Part shown: positions 1 through 9,190 of the stretch, piece by piece | How positions within the stretch are numbered: position 1 is the first letter of the stretch | How the letters are laid out: each line of letters opens with the position of its first letter | From: SIAQ01 sp963767835 | GTDB lineage: Bacteria > Planctomycetota > Planctomycetia > Gemmatales > Gemmataceae | DNA: 64,000 nt | Direction: 5' to 3' | Assembly (NCBI GenBank): GCA_963767835.1 | Contig: CAVYFY010000017.1 | Coordinates: 1 to 64,000, forward strand | Notes under the pieces: model-generated | Seen by the model: only the letters and a program-made list of their open reading frames with translations | Told to the model about the DNA's origin: nothing | The model's database searches: none | Position numbers and translations under genes: made by a program

Positions 1-353
1 GGATTCGATCGATCAGGTGAAAACGCATGACGCCGACCTAACTCCTAAAGCACGAGCGACAAACGACTTTCGCCCATACCGATAAAGGGAAAAGTATAGC
101 GGCCAACCGGCGCGTCGGCAACCCCGACTATCCCTGCGGATTGCCCGCAAGTTAGCCGGGACTTTCTTTGGCTGCATTATCGGGCTTCTTTGCTTTATCG
201 CCAAGTCCCTCAATGCTCCTTCAATATTCCTCGAAACGCGGCCCCTTCGCAATCTGGTTTGACCGAGAAACCCAGAGAAGTTGGGGAATCCGTTCGTAAT
301 ATCCAGATACTCTCGATTCTCCCGAAGTTTCCCTCAAAGTCCGGCGGCACGGT
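1..353. other. No gene recognised
   Basis: This stretch holds only short overlapping reading frames without recognisable domains, a convincing ribosome-binding site or codon bias like the neighbours. I see no RNA gene or strong inverted repeat in it. It lies downstream of the minus-strand oxidoreductase remnant that ends at 354. Confidence 0.4.
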
Positions 354-1543
354 TTACTTTCGGCAAAGTGGGTGCTTGAGCAACTTCCATGCCCCGGCCT
401 CCTTGCTGCTGGCGACGCACTGGGTGATGAAGTTCATGCCATCAACGCCGTCGGCGACATTGGGGTAAAGGGTGTTCTGCACGTCGAATTTCGCCCCGAG
501 GCCCGCTTGACCATGTCGTCGAAGGCCGCGGTAGAGATGTTCGCGAACGCCTCCAGAAATCCTTCCGGATGCCCCGACGGGTACGGCCAAGCCCCCGCCG
601 TTTTGCTCAGGTACGGTCCCCCCGCGCGTGTCTAAATTTGACACGGTTTGCCGTTGCAACGAACGAACATCTTGTTCGGATTCTCTTGGTGCCATTCGAG
701 GGAGCCCTTGGTGCCGTCGATTTCGATCCAGATATCATTTTCCCGGCCGTGCGAAATTTGGGACGCCGTCACGGTGCCCAGACCGCCGTTGGCATAGCGA
801 ATGACCGCCGTGCCGTAATCGTCGAGCGGCCGGCCTTCGACGAACGATTTGAGCGAGCAGGAAATCTGGTCCGGGATCAAGCCGGTGATGTATCGGCCCA
901 GGTTGTACGCATGGGTGCCGATATCGCCGAAGCAGCCGGCGGCCCCGGAGCGTTTCGGGTCGGTGTGCCAGTCGGCCTGCTTCTGCCCGGACGCTTCGAG
1001 CTTGGTGCGCAGCCAGCCCTGGATGTAAAACGCCCGCACGGCATTGATCTCGCCAAGTTCGCCCGAGAGCACCATGTCCCGTGCCTGCCGAACCAGCGGA
1101 TGGCCGGTGTAATTGTGCGTGACGCCGAAGACGACGCCGGTCTTGGCCACGACCTTCGCCAGCTCCTCCGCCTGAGCCAAGTCGAACGTCAACGGCTTGT
1201 CGCACATGACATTGAAGCCGGCCTCGGCAAATGCCTTGGCGATCTCGAAATGCGTGTGGTTCGGCGTGGCGACCGAGACGAAATCGATGCGGTCGGCCGC
1301 CGGCAGCTTGAGTTCGGCCGCGATCATTTCCTTAAAAGAGCCGTAGGCCCGCTCCGGCTTGATGTCGTAATCCGGGGCCGACGCCTTCGCCTTGGCCGGG
1401 TCGCTGGACAGAGCTCCGGCAACCAGGCAGGCGCGATTGTCCATGACGGCGGCGATGGCATGTACGCGTCCGATGAATGCGCCCTGCCCGCCGCCGACGA
1501 GCCCCATGCGCAGCTTGCGATTGAGCGGTTCATTGGTAGGCAT
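354..1543 (-). pseudogene. Gfo/Idh/MocA family NAD(P)-dependent oxidoreductase, interrupted by a stop codon and a frameshift
   Basis: The N-terminal Rossmann part starts with a GLVGGG nucleotide-binding loop (about residues 14-19) and carries the family EKP-like motif as CDKPLTFD and the helix HNYTGHPLVRQAR. The frame is closed by TAG at 632-634 after GKPCQI, where relatives usually have an aromatic residue. The same frame then continues with recognisable family sequence (GGPYLSKTAGAWPYPSGHPE, then FLEAFANI). A second lesion near 508, one base missing in a G run, moves the rest (AKFDVQNTLYPNVADGVDG) to another frame that ends at 354. Joined, the product would be about 395 residues, normal for the family. 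The ATG at 1541-1543 follows GGGAG. The family oxidises sugars, inositols or related substrates; the substrate here is unknown. Either a true pseudogene or a gene with two sequence errors. Confidence 0.85.
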
Positions 1544-1674
1544 TGCTGGCTCCCTCTGTGCGTGATTGTGATGAAATCATAGGGAATCGGGGGATCAGAA
1601 AGGAGGGTTGAATAGACAGTGTTGTTCGGAATGGGTATGATCCATCATTGACAACGCATCGGAGGCGATCGGCC

Positions 1675-2063
1675 GTGTTGTTGCTTCATGGAACCACTCG
1701 ACAGCGGGCCGAGTTGATCGTCAAGAATGGTCCGGACTGCGCATTACACAGAGCCAAACGGGAGCACTGCCGACGGATTCTCGACGGCCCGGCCGCCGGG
1801 CCTTTTGATTTTGGCAGCCCCGAAGAATACGCCAGGGGGAAGGCACTGAATTTCCCCAACGAAGGTGGGCCGGCCATTCTGGCAATTGATTTGCCGGACG
1901 AATTGGCAAAAGCAATCATCGGTGAGGTGGCAAGCTCACCCCGGGGAGAGCATTCCACGCCGGCACCGAGATTCGGTTTGATCCCGATGGCGGTCTCGAA
2001 GAACTGCTCGCAGCTTGGCCGCAACTTACGAAAACTATTTCCTTGCTGGATTCCGCGCCATGA
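1675..2063 (+). CDS. Small uncharacterised protein (HGTT...GPD family), frameshifted near 1932
   Basis: I chose the GTG at 1675 because GGAGG lies at 1661-1665, nine bases upstream. The product starts MLLLHGTTRQRAELIVKNGPD and continues with GSPEEYARGKALNFPNEGGP and AILAIDLPDELA. As read, the frame runs on to 2121 with unlikely sequence. Dropping one base near 1932 gives an alternative C-terminus (TEIRFDPDGGLEELLAAWPQ) that ends at the TGA at 2061-2063, exactly overlapping the ATG of the next gene. I take this shorter, frameshifted version (about 129 residues) as the real gene. The opening His-Gly-Thr-Thr recalls the start of some ADP-ribosyltransferase folds, but this is only a resemblance. 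No function is assigned; the overlap suggests it acts with the downstream protein. Confidence 0.6.
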
Positions 2064-2473
2064 ATGCCAAGGTCAGAGACCTAACGCCGCCGGTCCCCGA
2101 TTTTTGGAGAGCCCTGGCTGACGGCATGGATACGCAAAAAGCCGACGCGTTTATCGACATACTTTTCGACCACGCTGGCAAATATGGCAGCGTCACATTG
2201 ACTTTGAGCGGCGGCTTGATCTTGAAGTCGCCGCTGGTAATTTCGCTCCCAGCAGACATTCCACGAGCCAAGACGAAGATGCGCATGATCTGCGCGCGAC
2301 TGGCAGTGCGATGTGCCGAGTGGAGCAATCGGCCCGTTTCGCCGTATGGCGGCTCCATTGAAATTGTGTTTCCGCCCACCAAGGTGCGATTCAGGGTCCA
2401 ATTCGAGAATACGACCGCCAGCCAACAGATTTCCATCGAAGTCCAATCGGAGAACGGCGCGAAAACGACGTGA
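2060..2473 (+). CDS. Uncharacterised small protein, translationally coupled to the upstream gene
   Basis: The ATG at 2060 shares the ATGA overlap with the stop of the preceding gene, so the two are probably translated as a coupled pair. The product, about 137 residues, begins MNAKVRDLTPPVPDFWRALA, has an acidic helical segment near residues 25-40 (KADAFIDILFDH) and then a likely beta-rich half (SVTLTLSGGLILKSPLVISL and later SIEIVFPPTKVRFRVQFEN). There is no signal peptide, membrane segment or known catalytic motif. I do not recognise the family. A two-component module such as a toxin/antitoxin or effector/immunity pair is possible from layout alone. Confidence 0.6.
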   Translation: MNAKVRDLTPPVPDFWRALADGMDTQKADAFIDILFDHAGKYGSVTLTLSGGLILKSPLVISLPADIPRAKTKMRMICARLAVRCAEWSNRPVSPYGGSIEIVFPPTKVRFRVQFENTTASQQISIEVQSENGAKTT

Positions 2474-2543
2474 CGCCACGACAGAAAGATGTTATGCTCT
2501 TCTCCAGCTCAATTTCTTTCATCCACCGATTCAGGAGCATCGC

Positions 2544-3439
2544 GATGCCGACCCGAATCCTTGCCGCCGACATCGATCGCGCTCGCTGGCCCAATCGCCG
2601 CTCAGGACAAGAAAATCGTGGCGCCGTTCGCGATCGATCATGCCAAGGCGCTGGACGCCAAGGAGGAAATCGTCAAGGAAGCCGACGATTACACGCAGTA
2701 TCGCGCCGAGTTCAACGGCATTAAGGACGACCGCGTTCCCGCTTATGTCTACGTCCCCAAACGCAAGCCGAGCCACAAGGCCCCGCTTCCCGCCATCCTC
2801 TTGCAATACGGCGCCGGGGGCAACAAGAAAACCGATTACATCGTCGCCATCGGCAAGCAATTCGCCTCGCGCGGCTACCTCGTCGTTACCATCGATTCAC
2901 CGGGATGCGGCGAACGACGCACCAAGGAAAAAAACAACGATGCCCTCGGCCTGATGTCCAGCGAACGCATCATGCACTTCTGTGGCGACTATAGCCGGGC
3001 CGTCGATTATCTCTGCTCCCGCGCCGACGTGGACAAGGATCGCATCGGTTACGTCGGCATCAGCTGGGGCGCCATCACCGGCATCACCTTCTGCGCTTAC
3101 GATTCACGCATCAAAGCCGTCGGCTCCATGGTCGGCGGCGGCAACTTCCTCGGCCTATATACCCCCAAATCCATCGAAAAAGCCCAGAGCGAAGGCTCCA
3201 AATCCACCGACCCCGTCGTCCACGTCGGCCGTATCGCTCCTCGGCCACTCCTGTTCATCAACGCCACCAAAGACCAAATCATCTTTCGCTTGTGGGCCGA
3301 ATCGCTGCACGAAGCCGCCGGCCCCGGCGCCAAGGTCGTCTGGCTTGAAACCGATCACGCCTTCAACGGTCTCGACCGGGCCGCGATCTGCTCGGACGTT
3401 ATTGATTTCATGGACAAGGAACTGACGAAAAAGAAATGA
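2544..3439 (+). CDS. Exported alpha/beta hydrolase (dienelactone hydrolase / acetyl xylan esterase-like), frameshifted in the signal peptide
   Basis: The hydrolase fold is clear: a lid-side LPAILLQYGAGGNKK strand/loop, the nucleophile elbow GYVGISWGA (Gly-Ile-Ser-Trp-Gly), a charge-relay Asp in INATKDQI and the catalytic His in ETDHAFNG. Such enzymes cleave esters, often on polysaccharides, but the substrate is unknown. The best start is the ATG at 2544, preceded by CAGGAG. Its frame encodes MPTRILAA and then needs a shift by one base before about 2575 to join TSIALAGPIAAQDKK, which completes a normal Sec signal peptide. Without the shift the ORF would start at 2489 and lack a signal. The catalytic domain itself is intact and full length. 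Confidence 0.75.
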
Positions 3440-3470
3440 CGGCATCCCAACAGCGAGCGCCGTTGAAGCG

Positions 3471-3559
3471 CGCTTGGCGGTTTAGTGCACTTTGAGGCCC
3501 CGGGCCACCTGTATGCGGCGCCGACAAACCGCGCATTTTGTGCGCGAAACCGCCAAGCG
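3471..3559. repeat. Imperfect inverted repeat (AAACCGCCAAGCG family)
   Basis: The left arm CGCTTGGCGGTTT (about 3471-3483) faces AAACCGCCAAGCG (about 3547-3559), so the intervening DNA could form a hairpin. The same core occurs as a longer palindrome at 48342-48413, so it is a dispersed family. It lies between two plus-strand genes, in the 287-base gap before the papain-family protease. Confidence 0.6.
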
Positions 3560-3726
3560 AGCCTGGGCGTTGCACCCCCTCGGATCGATCATCCATGCAC
3601 CATCATCCCCCGGGCAGCCGAACGCGTTCCGAAGAATAACATTTTCCACTTTGCGCTTGCATTTCCGCCGGAATCTGGCTCAATACAATTATCTCTCCCA
3701 CACCATCCGCCAACCGAGGCACGCAC

Positions 3727-5211
3727 ATGAGACATTACATCCGTACCGTTTGCATCCTCCTCTTCCTGGCGCCGCTGGCCAGCGCCCAGGACCTCCCCCG
3801 CCAATACGATCTGCGCAAGGTCGGCGGCGTCACGCCGATCAAGTCGCAACAAGGCGGCACGTGCTGGACTCATGGCACCATGGCCGCCATCGAAAGCAAT
3901 CTGCTTGTCGCCGGCACTTGGAAGAAGCTCGGCCAGCCGGGCATGCCCGCCCTGTCTGAATACCACCTTGACTGGTGGAACGGTTTCAACAACCACAAGA
4001 ACGACGACGTCGAAGATCCGTCGAAACAAGAGGCCGGCATCAAGGTTCATAATGGCGGCGACTATCGCGTTGCCGCCGCCTACATTTGCGCGGCGACGGC
4101 GTCGTGCCGGCCCCGATGGACGAAAAGAAAATGGCCGACACCAAGAGCTGGTTCAAGAACACTCCGGACCGCACGCACCCCGATTACAAGCGCTACTATG
4201 TCCGCGACATCGAGTGGTTCGTCATCGGCGACAACCTCGAAAACGTTGACACGGTCAAGGCCCGCATCATGAAATACGGCGCAATCGGCACCGCTTACTG
4301 CGCCGGCCCGTTCATGTCCAAGGACTTCATCCAGTACCAGCCCAAGGATGACAAACGGCAGCCGAATCACTCCGTCGCCATCGCCGGCTGGGATGACGAC
4401 AAGGTCACCGCCGACCCGGACAAGAAGATCACCAAGCCCGGCGCCTGGCTCATCAAGAACAGCTGGGGCGAAATGCGCAAGAACAAGAAGACTGGCGTCG
4501 AAGCCCCCGTCGGCGACAAGGGTTACATGTGGATTTCCTACTACGACAAGGTTTCTTGCCGCGATCCCGAGATGGGCGCCGTCAGCTTCCGCAACGTCGA
4601 ACCGATGAAGTATTCCCATGTCTACTTCCACGACTATCACGGCTGGCGCGACACGCTCAAGGGAATCAACAAGGCGTTCAATGTCTTCACCGCGGCGGCA
4701 AATCACAACATCAACGCCGTCAGCTTCTACACGGCCGCGGACAACGTAGCTTATACCGCGAAGGTTTACAGCAAATTCGAGAATGGCGAGCTCCAAGGCC
4801 TGCGCGACCAAGACCGGGTCGATGCGTTACACCGGTTTCCACACCGTCGATCTCGATTTGCCCGTTGCCGTCATGAAGGGGGAGACATTCATTGTCTACG
4901 TCGAACTATCGCACGGCGGCCAAGCAATCGACCGCACGTCGGAAATCACGGTCCTTTTGGATCAGCCGGATCCCAAGAAGACCGAGGCCAAGCAGCCCGA
5001 CAAAAAGGAACCCGAGAAGAAGGAGCAGCCCAAAAAGGGGGCCGCGAAGAGGAACCCGATCGTGATCTCCAAGGCCAGTGCCGGCGAAAGCTATTATTTC
5101 GACGGCAAGGCCTGGGTGGATCTTTACGACTACCGCTTCACCAACCCTGACTGGGCCACCTTCGACCGCACCGCCAACTTCTGCATGAAGGCGCTGGCGG
5201 TCAATCAATAA
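3727..5211 (+). CDS. Secreted papain-family (C1) cysteine protease with C-terminal lectin-like domain, two frameshifts
   Basis: The product starts with a Sec signal peptide (LFLAPLASA, cleavage near residue 20). Papain catalytic parts follow in order: Gln41/Gln42 and Cys46 in SQQGGTCWTHG, the His in NHSVAIAGWDDD and the Asn in LIKNSWGE. After the protease domain comes a beta-rich region (MKYSHVYFHDYHGW onward) like the lectin-like domain found in planctomycete C1 peptidases, then a Lys/Glu/Pro-rich linker and a C-terminal segment. Two lesions break it: near 4085 one base is missing, and near 4803 a GCGCGC tract seems to have lost one GC. Joined, the protein is about 495 residues. It probably degrades proteins outside the cytoplasm. 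Confidence 0.85.
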
Positions 5212-5218
5212 AACAAAT

Positions 5219-5256
5219 TTCGTTCCCACGCAGGGCGTGCTGGGCGTGGGAACGAG
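5219..5256. repeat. Palindromic repeat (TTCCCACGC family)
   Basis: The arms CGTTCCCACGC and GCGTGGGAACG enclose a short GC-rich loop, just downstream of the protease stop. A second, diverged copy is at 50922-50967. It could act as a terminator-like hairpin but has no T tract. Confidence 0.65.
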
Positions 5257-5340
5257 AAATTGCCATGAATGGTTTTACTTTTGCCTTGCCACCTTCTACT
5301 TTTTACTTGGAGGTTTCCATTCCCTTGATCGAGAGAATTC

Positions 5341-6125
5341 ATGGATCTGTTTTGCCCGCACTGCTCGCGTCGTGTCACGGTGCCGGATAGCAGTTCGGGA
5401 CAGGTGACGAGTTGCCCGTTGTGCGCGAAGCAATTCATGACGCCATCGCTGGCCCCGCCGAGCGCTCCGCCACCTCCGCCGCCAGCTCCTAAACCGCAGC
5501 CGGCGGTGGAAACGTATGGCATGGGCGCAACGCCTCCCGTGCCAGCGCCGATGACGCAGAAAGCGTCGCAGCCGACCAAGTCCGCCGTCGATCCCGAGCC
5601 GCCGCCGGCGCCGGAGATTACACACGCACGTATGTCTGCCATCTCAAGGGAGCCTTGCTGGCGTTCGTGCCGACCGCGTGTTTGGTGTTGATTTTCGTCC
5701 TCACCTTTTTTTCCTGGCATTATTCCGGTCCCACGCACGCCGAATGGTTTTGGAGCCTCGCGTTTACAACCGAACACGGCGAGGCCGCCTTTCTTGCGTA
5801 TGCAATCTTAACTTTGATGTCCGGTCCGCTCGCGCTTGCCGCCCTGGTGTTCGACGTAGGGCTGGTTCCCGCCCAGCCGCAATTAGCGCCGGTGATGACC
5901 TGGAAAAATCTGATCGTCGGCGTTTTCTTGACTCTGGCGTTTGCCATGCTGTGCATCGATTACGTGATCCAGCATTTCGCCGCGACCGGAAATCCGATCG
6001 CCCTCGCGGAAAAAATCGCGATCCGCCTGCACTTCCTTGCGGTGGTGGCGTCATTTCTGATGTTTTGGCTGGAGTTGCGCAAGAAAAGCAACAAACCGTT
6101 GCCGAAAATCGAACTTCACTGGTAA
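5341..6125 (+). CDS. Zinc-ribbon membrane protein, frameshifted near 5620
   Basis: Starting at the ATG at 5341, the N-terminus has a zinc ribbon with CPHC (residues 5-8) and CPLC (about 28-31), followed by a long Pro-rich linker rich in APPPPPPAP. In the sequence as given this frame ends at 5691 with unlikely residues. A loss of one base near 5620 joins it to the overlapping frame TYVCHLKGALLAFVPT, which holds four hydrophobic segments (LVLIFVLTFFSW, a long AAFLAYAILTLMSGPLALAALVF stretch in two parts, LIVGVFLTLAFAML and LAVVASFLMFWL) and ends at 6125. The whole protein is about 261 residues. Function is unknown; such ribbon-linker-membrane proteins are common in planctomycetes. Confidence 0.7.
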
Positions 6126-6150
6126 GCTAAACCCCCGGGGTTCGGTGTAC

Positions 6151-6984
6151 TCACCCCTGGGCTTGGTTCCATTCGGCCGCGTCTTCGCCATCCAGGCGCA
6201 ACGTCAGGCATTTGGCGCTGCCGCCCGCCTTGATGAATTCATCCAACTCGACAAATCGGCAATCATAGCCCGCTTGCCGCAAATCTTGCGCCAGTTGATC
6301 GCTGCCGGCGTTGACGATCACGCGCTTGCCGACGACGACCGCATTGCACGCGAAGCGCGCCGCCTCCGCCTCCACCACTGGAATCAGCTTCGGAATGTGC
6401 TGTTGCAACACCGTTCGGCCATAGGCGTCGAATGCGTCCGGGAAATAAATCGCCTCGCCGGGCGCGAGCGGGCAAAAGCAGGTGTCGAGATGGTAAAAAC
6501 GCTTATCGACCAGTTCGAGCGGCAGCACCATCCGCTGCAAAACATTCCCCAGGTGCAGGTGCCCGGCCGCATGGCTGCGAATGCGATAACCCGCGTACAG
6601 GATCGCTCCGCAGAACAGCGCATCCCCTGCCCCCTCGAAAAAAATCTCCTCCGGCAAATGCTCGACCGTGAAGCCGTGCGCCGCGAACCAGGCGTCAAAC
6701 TGCGGCGTCTCGCGTTGCCGTTCCGGATGAGCGAAACGCGAGCTGAAAAATCGCTTGCCGAACACCAACCCCGCATTGGCGGTGAACACCAGATCGGGCA
6801 ATCCCGCTTGCGGCGTCATCAACTCGACCTCGACGCCAAGTTGCACCAGCGCATCATGCAGATCGCGCCATTGCTTGCGGGCACGGTCGGGAGCGGCCCC
6901 GCGCGCCCGGCTCATCCACGGGTTGATCTCGTATTCGATCCCGTAGAAATCCGGCGGACACATCAGAATGCGTGGCGTGGTCAT
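6151..6984 (-). CDS. Arginine dihydrolase (ArgZ-like, amidinotransferase/guanidine-modifying superfamily)
   Basis: The 277-residue product has the family landmarks of cyanobacterial arginine dihydrolase ArgZ: Asn21 in EINPWM, Asn70 in VFTANAGLV, the EGAGD acid motif (about 117-121), His165 in FYHLDTCFCPL and the nucleophile Cys259 in AKCLTL. These correspond in spacing to ArgZ Asn22, Asn71 and Cys264 as I recall them. ArgZ converts arginine to ornithine, ammonia and CO2. The start ATG at 6984 follows AGCGGGGA. An alternative is the related dimethylarginine hydrolase, but the two Asn residues favour dihydrolase. The next gene upstream on the strand (7176-8438) is the partner that AgrE carries as its second domain. 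Confidence 0.8.
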   Translation of the reverse strand: MTTPRILMCPPDFYGIEYEINPWMSRARGAAPDRARKQWRDLHDALVQLGVEVELMTPQAGLPDLVFTANAGLVFGKRFFSSRFAHPERQRETPQFDAWFAAHGFTVEHLPEEIFFEGAGDALFCGAILYAGYRIRSHAAGHLHLGNVLQRMVLPLELVDKRFYHLDTCFCPLAPGEAIYFPDAFDAYGRTVLQQHIPKLIPVVEAEAARFACNAVVVGKRVIVNAGSDQLAQDLRQAGYDCRFVELDEFIKAGGSAKCLTLRLDGEDAAEWNQAQG

Positions 6985-7000
6985 GGATATTCCCCGCTGA

Positions 7001-7171
7001 TTGCGTTTAGCGCTCGCTTGGGCTCGCGCGAGCGCCAAGTAGGCGCTCGAAGAATAACTTCCCGAATACCGTTATTTCGTAGTGCGGGCTTAAGCCCGTC
7101 TTCCGCAGATGCCGGGCCAAAGCCCGCACTACGGATTCAGGAAGTTATTTCCCAAGCATTGCTAAACGCAA
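7001..7171. repeat. Nested inverted-repeat element
   Basis: Three pairs of arms lie inside each other: TTGCGTTTAGC (7001-7011) with GCTAAACGCAA (7161-7171); AATAACTTCC (about 7053-7062) with GGAAGTTATT (about 7140-7149); and CGTAGTGCGGGCTT (from 7078) with AAGCCCGCACTACG (to 7133). The whole element fills the gap between the two arginine-pathway genes. It could be a compact mobile palindrome or stacked REP units. Whether it affects expression of 6151-6984 is not visible. Confidence 0.65.
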
Positions 7172-7175
7172 GCAT

Positions 7176-8438
7176 TTACACCTTCAACTCCGTCACCAGC
7201 GCTCGCAGGAACGGCTCCGCGTCGGTCACCACGCCGACGGTTTGATGGCTGCCGCGATCGGCCAGCTTCGTCACCGTCGCCGGGTTGATATCGACGCATG
7301 CCACTTTGACCGCGGCGGGGAGCAGATTTCCGGTGGCAATCGAGTGTAGCATCGTCGCCGTCATCAGGCAAAAACCAACCCCCTTGATCTTTTCACGCAT
7401 CACGTCCTGGGCGACGAGGACATCCGTGATGACTTCGGGCAACGGGCCGTCGTCGCGGATGCTGCCGGCAAGGACATAGGGAATTTCATGCTGGACGCAT
7501 TCGTACATGATCCCACTTTTGAGGATGCCTTTCTCGACCGCGGCAGCGATACCGCCGAGCCGGCGGATTTTGTTGATGGCACGCAGGTGATGCTCGTGCC
7601 CTTCCTCGGCAGGCAGGCCGCGGTCGAGCCAGACGCCGAGGCTGGTGCCGAAGAGCGCCTGCTCGATGTCGTGGGTCGCCAGGGCATTGCCGGCAAATAG
7701 GACGTCGAGAAAGCCGAGGCGGATCAATTCGCAGATGTGCTCGACGCTGCCGGTGTGGACGACGGCCGGCCCGAGCACGGCGAGGATTTTTTCGCCGGCG
7801 GCCTTGGTGCGCTTCATGGCGGCGGCGATCTCGCGGACCGTGACGCCTTTGGGTTTTTCGCTGGATACCGCGCTTGACATGAACTCGAACAAACTCTGCC
7901 TGGCCGTCGTCTCCGCCGGCATGACGCGCACCCCTTGATGCCCGACAACGATCGCATCCCCCTTCTTGACATGGACCATCGGCAAGCAACGCGCCCTCAC
8001 CCCCGTCCCCGCTCCCCCAGGGAGAGGGGCAAGGGGTGAGGGCTCGAGCACGATGCCGCAATCCATCTCCTGATCGTCCACGTCGATCCAGTCCTTGCCG
8101 AGCCGAACCTGCGTGCGGTAATTGGTGGTGCTGTAGAAGCGCTCGGGGAACGCGCCGTTCATGTCGGCGGCTTCATATTCGCAAGCGCGCGGCTTGGTGG
8201 AAACGGCGCCGTGCTCGTGTACCGCGCCGAGAATGTCGTCGAGCTGGTCCTGCCCGTCGGCCTTGATCTCGATGCGGGCATTGCTCGGATCGACCTGCCG
8301 TTTGCCGAGCTTCATGTCTTTGATGATGTAGCTGCCGCCGCGCGTGATGATCTCGTCAAGCACCTTGGGGAGCAAGAGCGAATCGATGATGTGCCCTTGC
8401 AGTTCGACCTCTTCGACGAACGATTTCGCTTTCGCCAT
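7176..8438 (-). CDS. Ornithine cyclodeaminase, TIGR00300 / LOR-SDH type (AgrE second domain)
   Basis: The 420-residue product starts MAKAKSFVEEVELQGHIIDS at an ATG preceded by GAGG, and matches the family described as the archaeal-type ornithine cyclodeaminase and the C-terminal half of cyanobacterial AgrE. Visible family segments include the N-terminal small-molecule-binding fold (GSYIIKDMKLGKRQ, HEHGAV) and the C-terminal nucleotide-binding part (VHTGSVEHICELIRLGFLD, LFAGNALATHDIEQA, HHLRAINKIRRLGG). It should turn ornithine into proline with release of ammonia, completing the arginine breakdown begun by 6151-6984. An oddity is a Pro/Gly-rich insert, PSPLAPLPGGAGTGVRA, encoded by an in-frame palindromic repeat. 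Confidence 0.8.
   Translation of the reverse strand: MAKAKSFVEEVELQGHIIDSLLLPKVLDEIITRGGSYIIKDMKLGKRQVDPSNARIEIKADGQDQLDDILGAVHEHGAVSTKPRACEYEAADMNGAFPERFYSTTNYRTQVRLGKDWIDVDDQEMDCGIVLEPSPLAPLPGGAGTGVRARCLPMVHVKKGDAIVVGHQGVRVMPAETTARQSLFEFMSSAVSSEKPKGVTVREIAAAMKRTKAAGEKILAVLGPAVVHTGSVEHICELIRLGFLDVLFAGNALATHDIEQALFGTSLGVWLDRGLPAEEGHEHHLRAINKIRRLGGIAAAVEKGILKSGIMYECVQHEIPYVLAGSIRDDGPLPEVITDVLVAQDVMREKIKGVGFCLMTATMLHSIATGNLLPAAVKVACVDINPATVTKLADRGSHQTVGVVTDAEPFLRALVTELKV
7993..8043 (-). repeat. In-frame palindromic repeat inside the cyclodeaminase gene
   Basis: The 51-base segment is bounded by GCCCTCACCCC and GGGGTGAGGGC, so its ends are inverted copies. Its length is a multiple of three and it is read through without a stop, adding 17 residues between DCGIVLE and RCLPM. 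Related copies lie at 45268-45307 (also in frame, in psd), 54153-54190 and 54217-54254. Confidence 0.75.
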
Positions 8439-8519
8439 GATTGCCTCGCAAACCCGGCTTGCTCGACCCGCCGCGCCGCCAAGAATATAATACCGAAAAG
8501 TCCCCACGAGGTCACAGCG

Positions 8520-9155
8520 ATGAGCAGCGCGCAAACGACCCAACCGCGAATCCGACCACGCACCACGGTTGCGCAATACCTGGCACTCGAGCGAGCTGCC
8601 GAGGGGCGCCACGAATATTTCGATGGGCAGATCATTGCCATGGCCGGCGAAAGCTTGGAGCACGGCATCATTTCGGCAAACCTGATCGCCATGCTCGGGA
8701 CCCAATTGAAAGGCACGCCTTGCTTCGCGGTCACCAAGGATACCAAGGTCCGCAGCGGCCTCGGCTTGATCGCCATCGACAGCACCAAGGGCACTTTCTC
8801 CTATCCCGATATTCTTGTCATCTGCGGGGAGGCGGAGTTCCTGGACGACCGTCACGACGTCATCACGAATCCGACCGCAATCATGGAAGTGTTGTCGAAA
8901 TCGACGGAATCTTTCGACCGCGGTGAAAAGTTCCAGCGCTATCGGGCCTGGAATCCAACGCTCAAGGATTACGTGCTGGTTTCGCAAACGAAGCCGCACA
9001 TTGAGCATTTCCACCGCCAGAACGACGACGACGCCTGGATTCTGCGTGAATCCATCGGCTTGGACGCGGCTTTGACGGTCGCCTCCATTCGATGCACGCT
9101 GAAACTGGCGGACGTGTATGACCGCATCAGCTTTCCAGAAGAGGCGCCGGAGTGA
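8520..9155 (+). CDS. Uma2 family nuclease-fold protein (DUF820)
   Basis: The 211-residue product has the Uma2 signature order: an N-terminal TVAQYLALER helix, EGRHEYFDGQIIAMAG, the PD-(D/E)XK core with YPDILVICG, and EVLSKSTESFDRGEKFQRY. These are restriction-nuclease-like proteins expanded in planctomycetes and cyanobacteria, with unknown biological substrate. The ATG at 8520 fits the family start; an upstream extension of the frame to 8211 is antisense to the neighbouring gene and is not real. It is divergent from 7176-8438 and convergent with the antiporter gene. Confidence 0.85.
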   Translation: MSSAQTTQPRIRPRTTVAQYLALERAAEGRHEYFDGQIIAMAGESLEHGIISANLIAMLGTQLKGTPCFAVTKDTKVRSGLGLIAIDSTKGTFSYPDILVICGEAEFLDDRHDVITNPTAIMEVLSKSTESFDRGEKFQRYRAWNPTLKDYVLVSQTKPHIEHFHRQNDDDAWILRESIGLDAALTVASIRCTLKLADVYDRISFPEEAPE

Positions 9156-9190
9156 TCACTGGACGAGATTCGGCGGCATCAAAAATGCGC

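Noticed and set aside
569..1582. Long plus-strand open frame of 337 codons
   Set aside because: It is antisense to the oxidoreductase remnant and has no domain; GC-rich codon bias leaves the opposite strand open.
4080..4810. Programmed frameshifting in the papain-family gene
   Set aside because: No slippery heptamer with a following pseudoknot is evident, and similar indels affect many unrelated genes in the same region.
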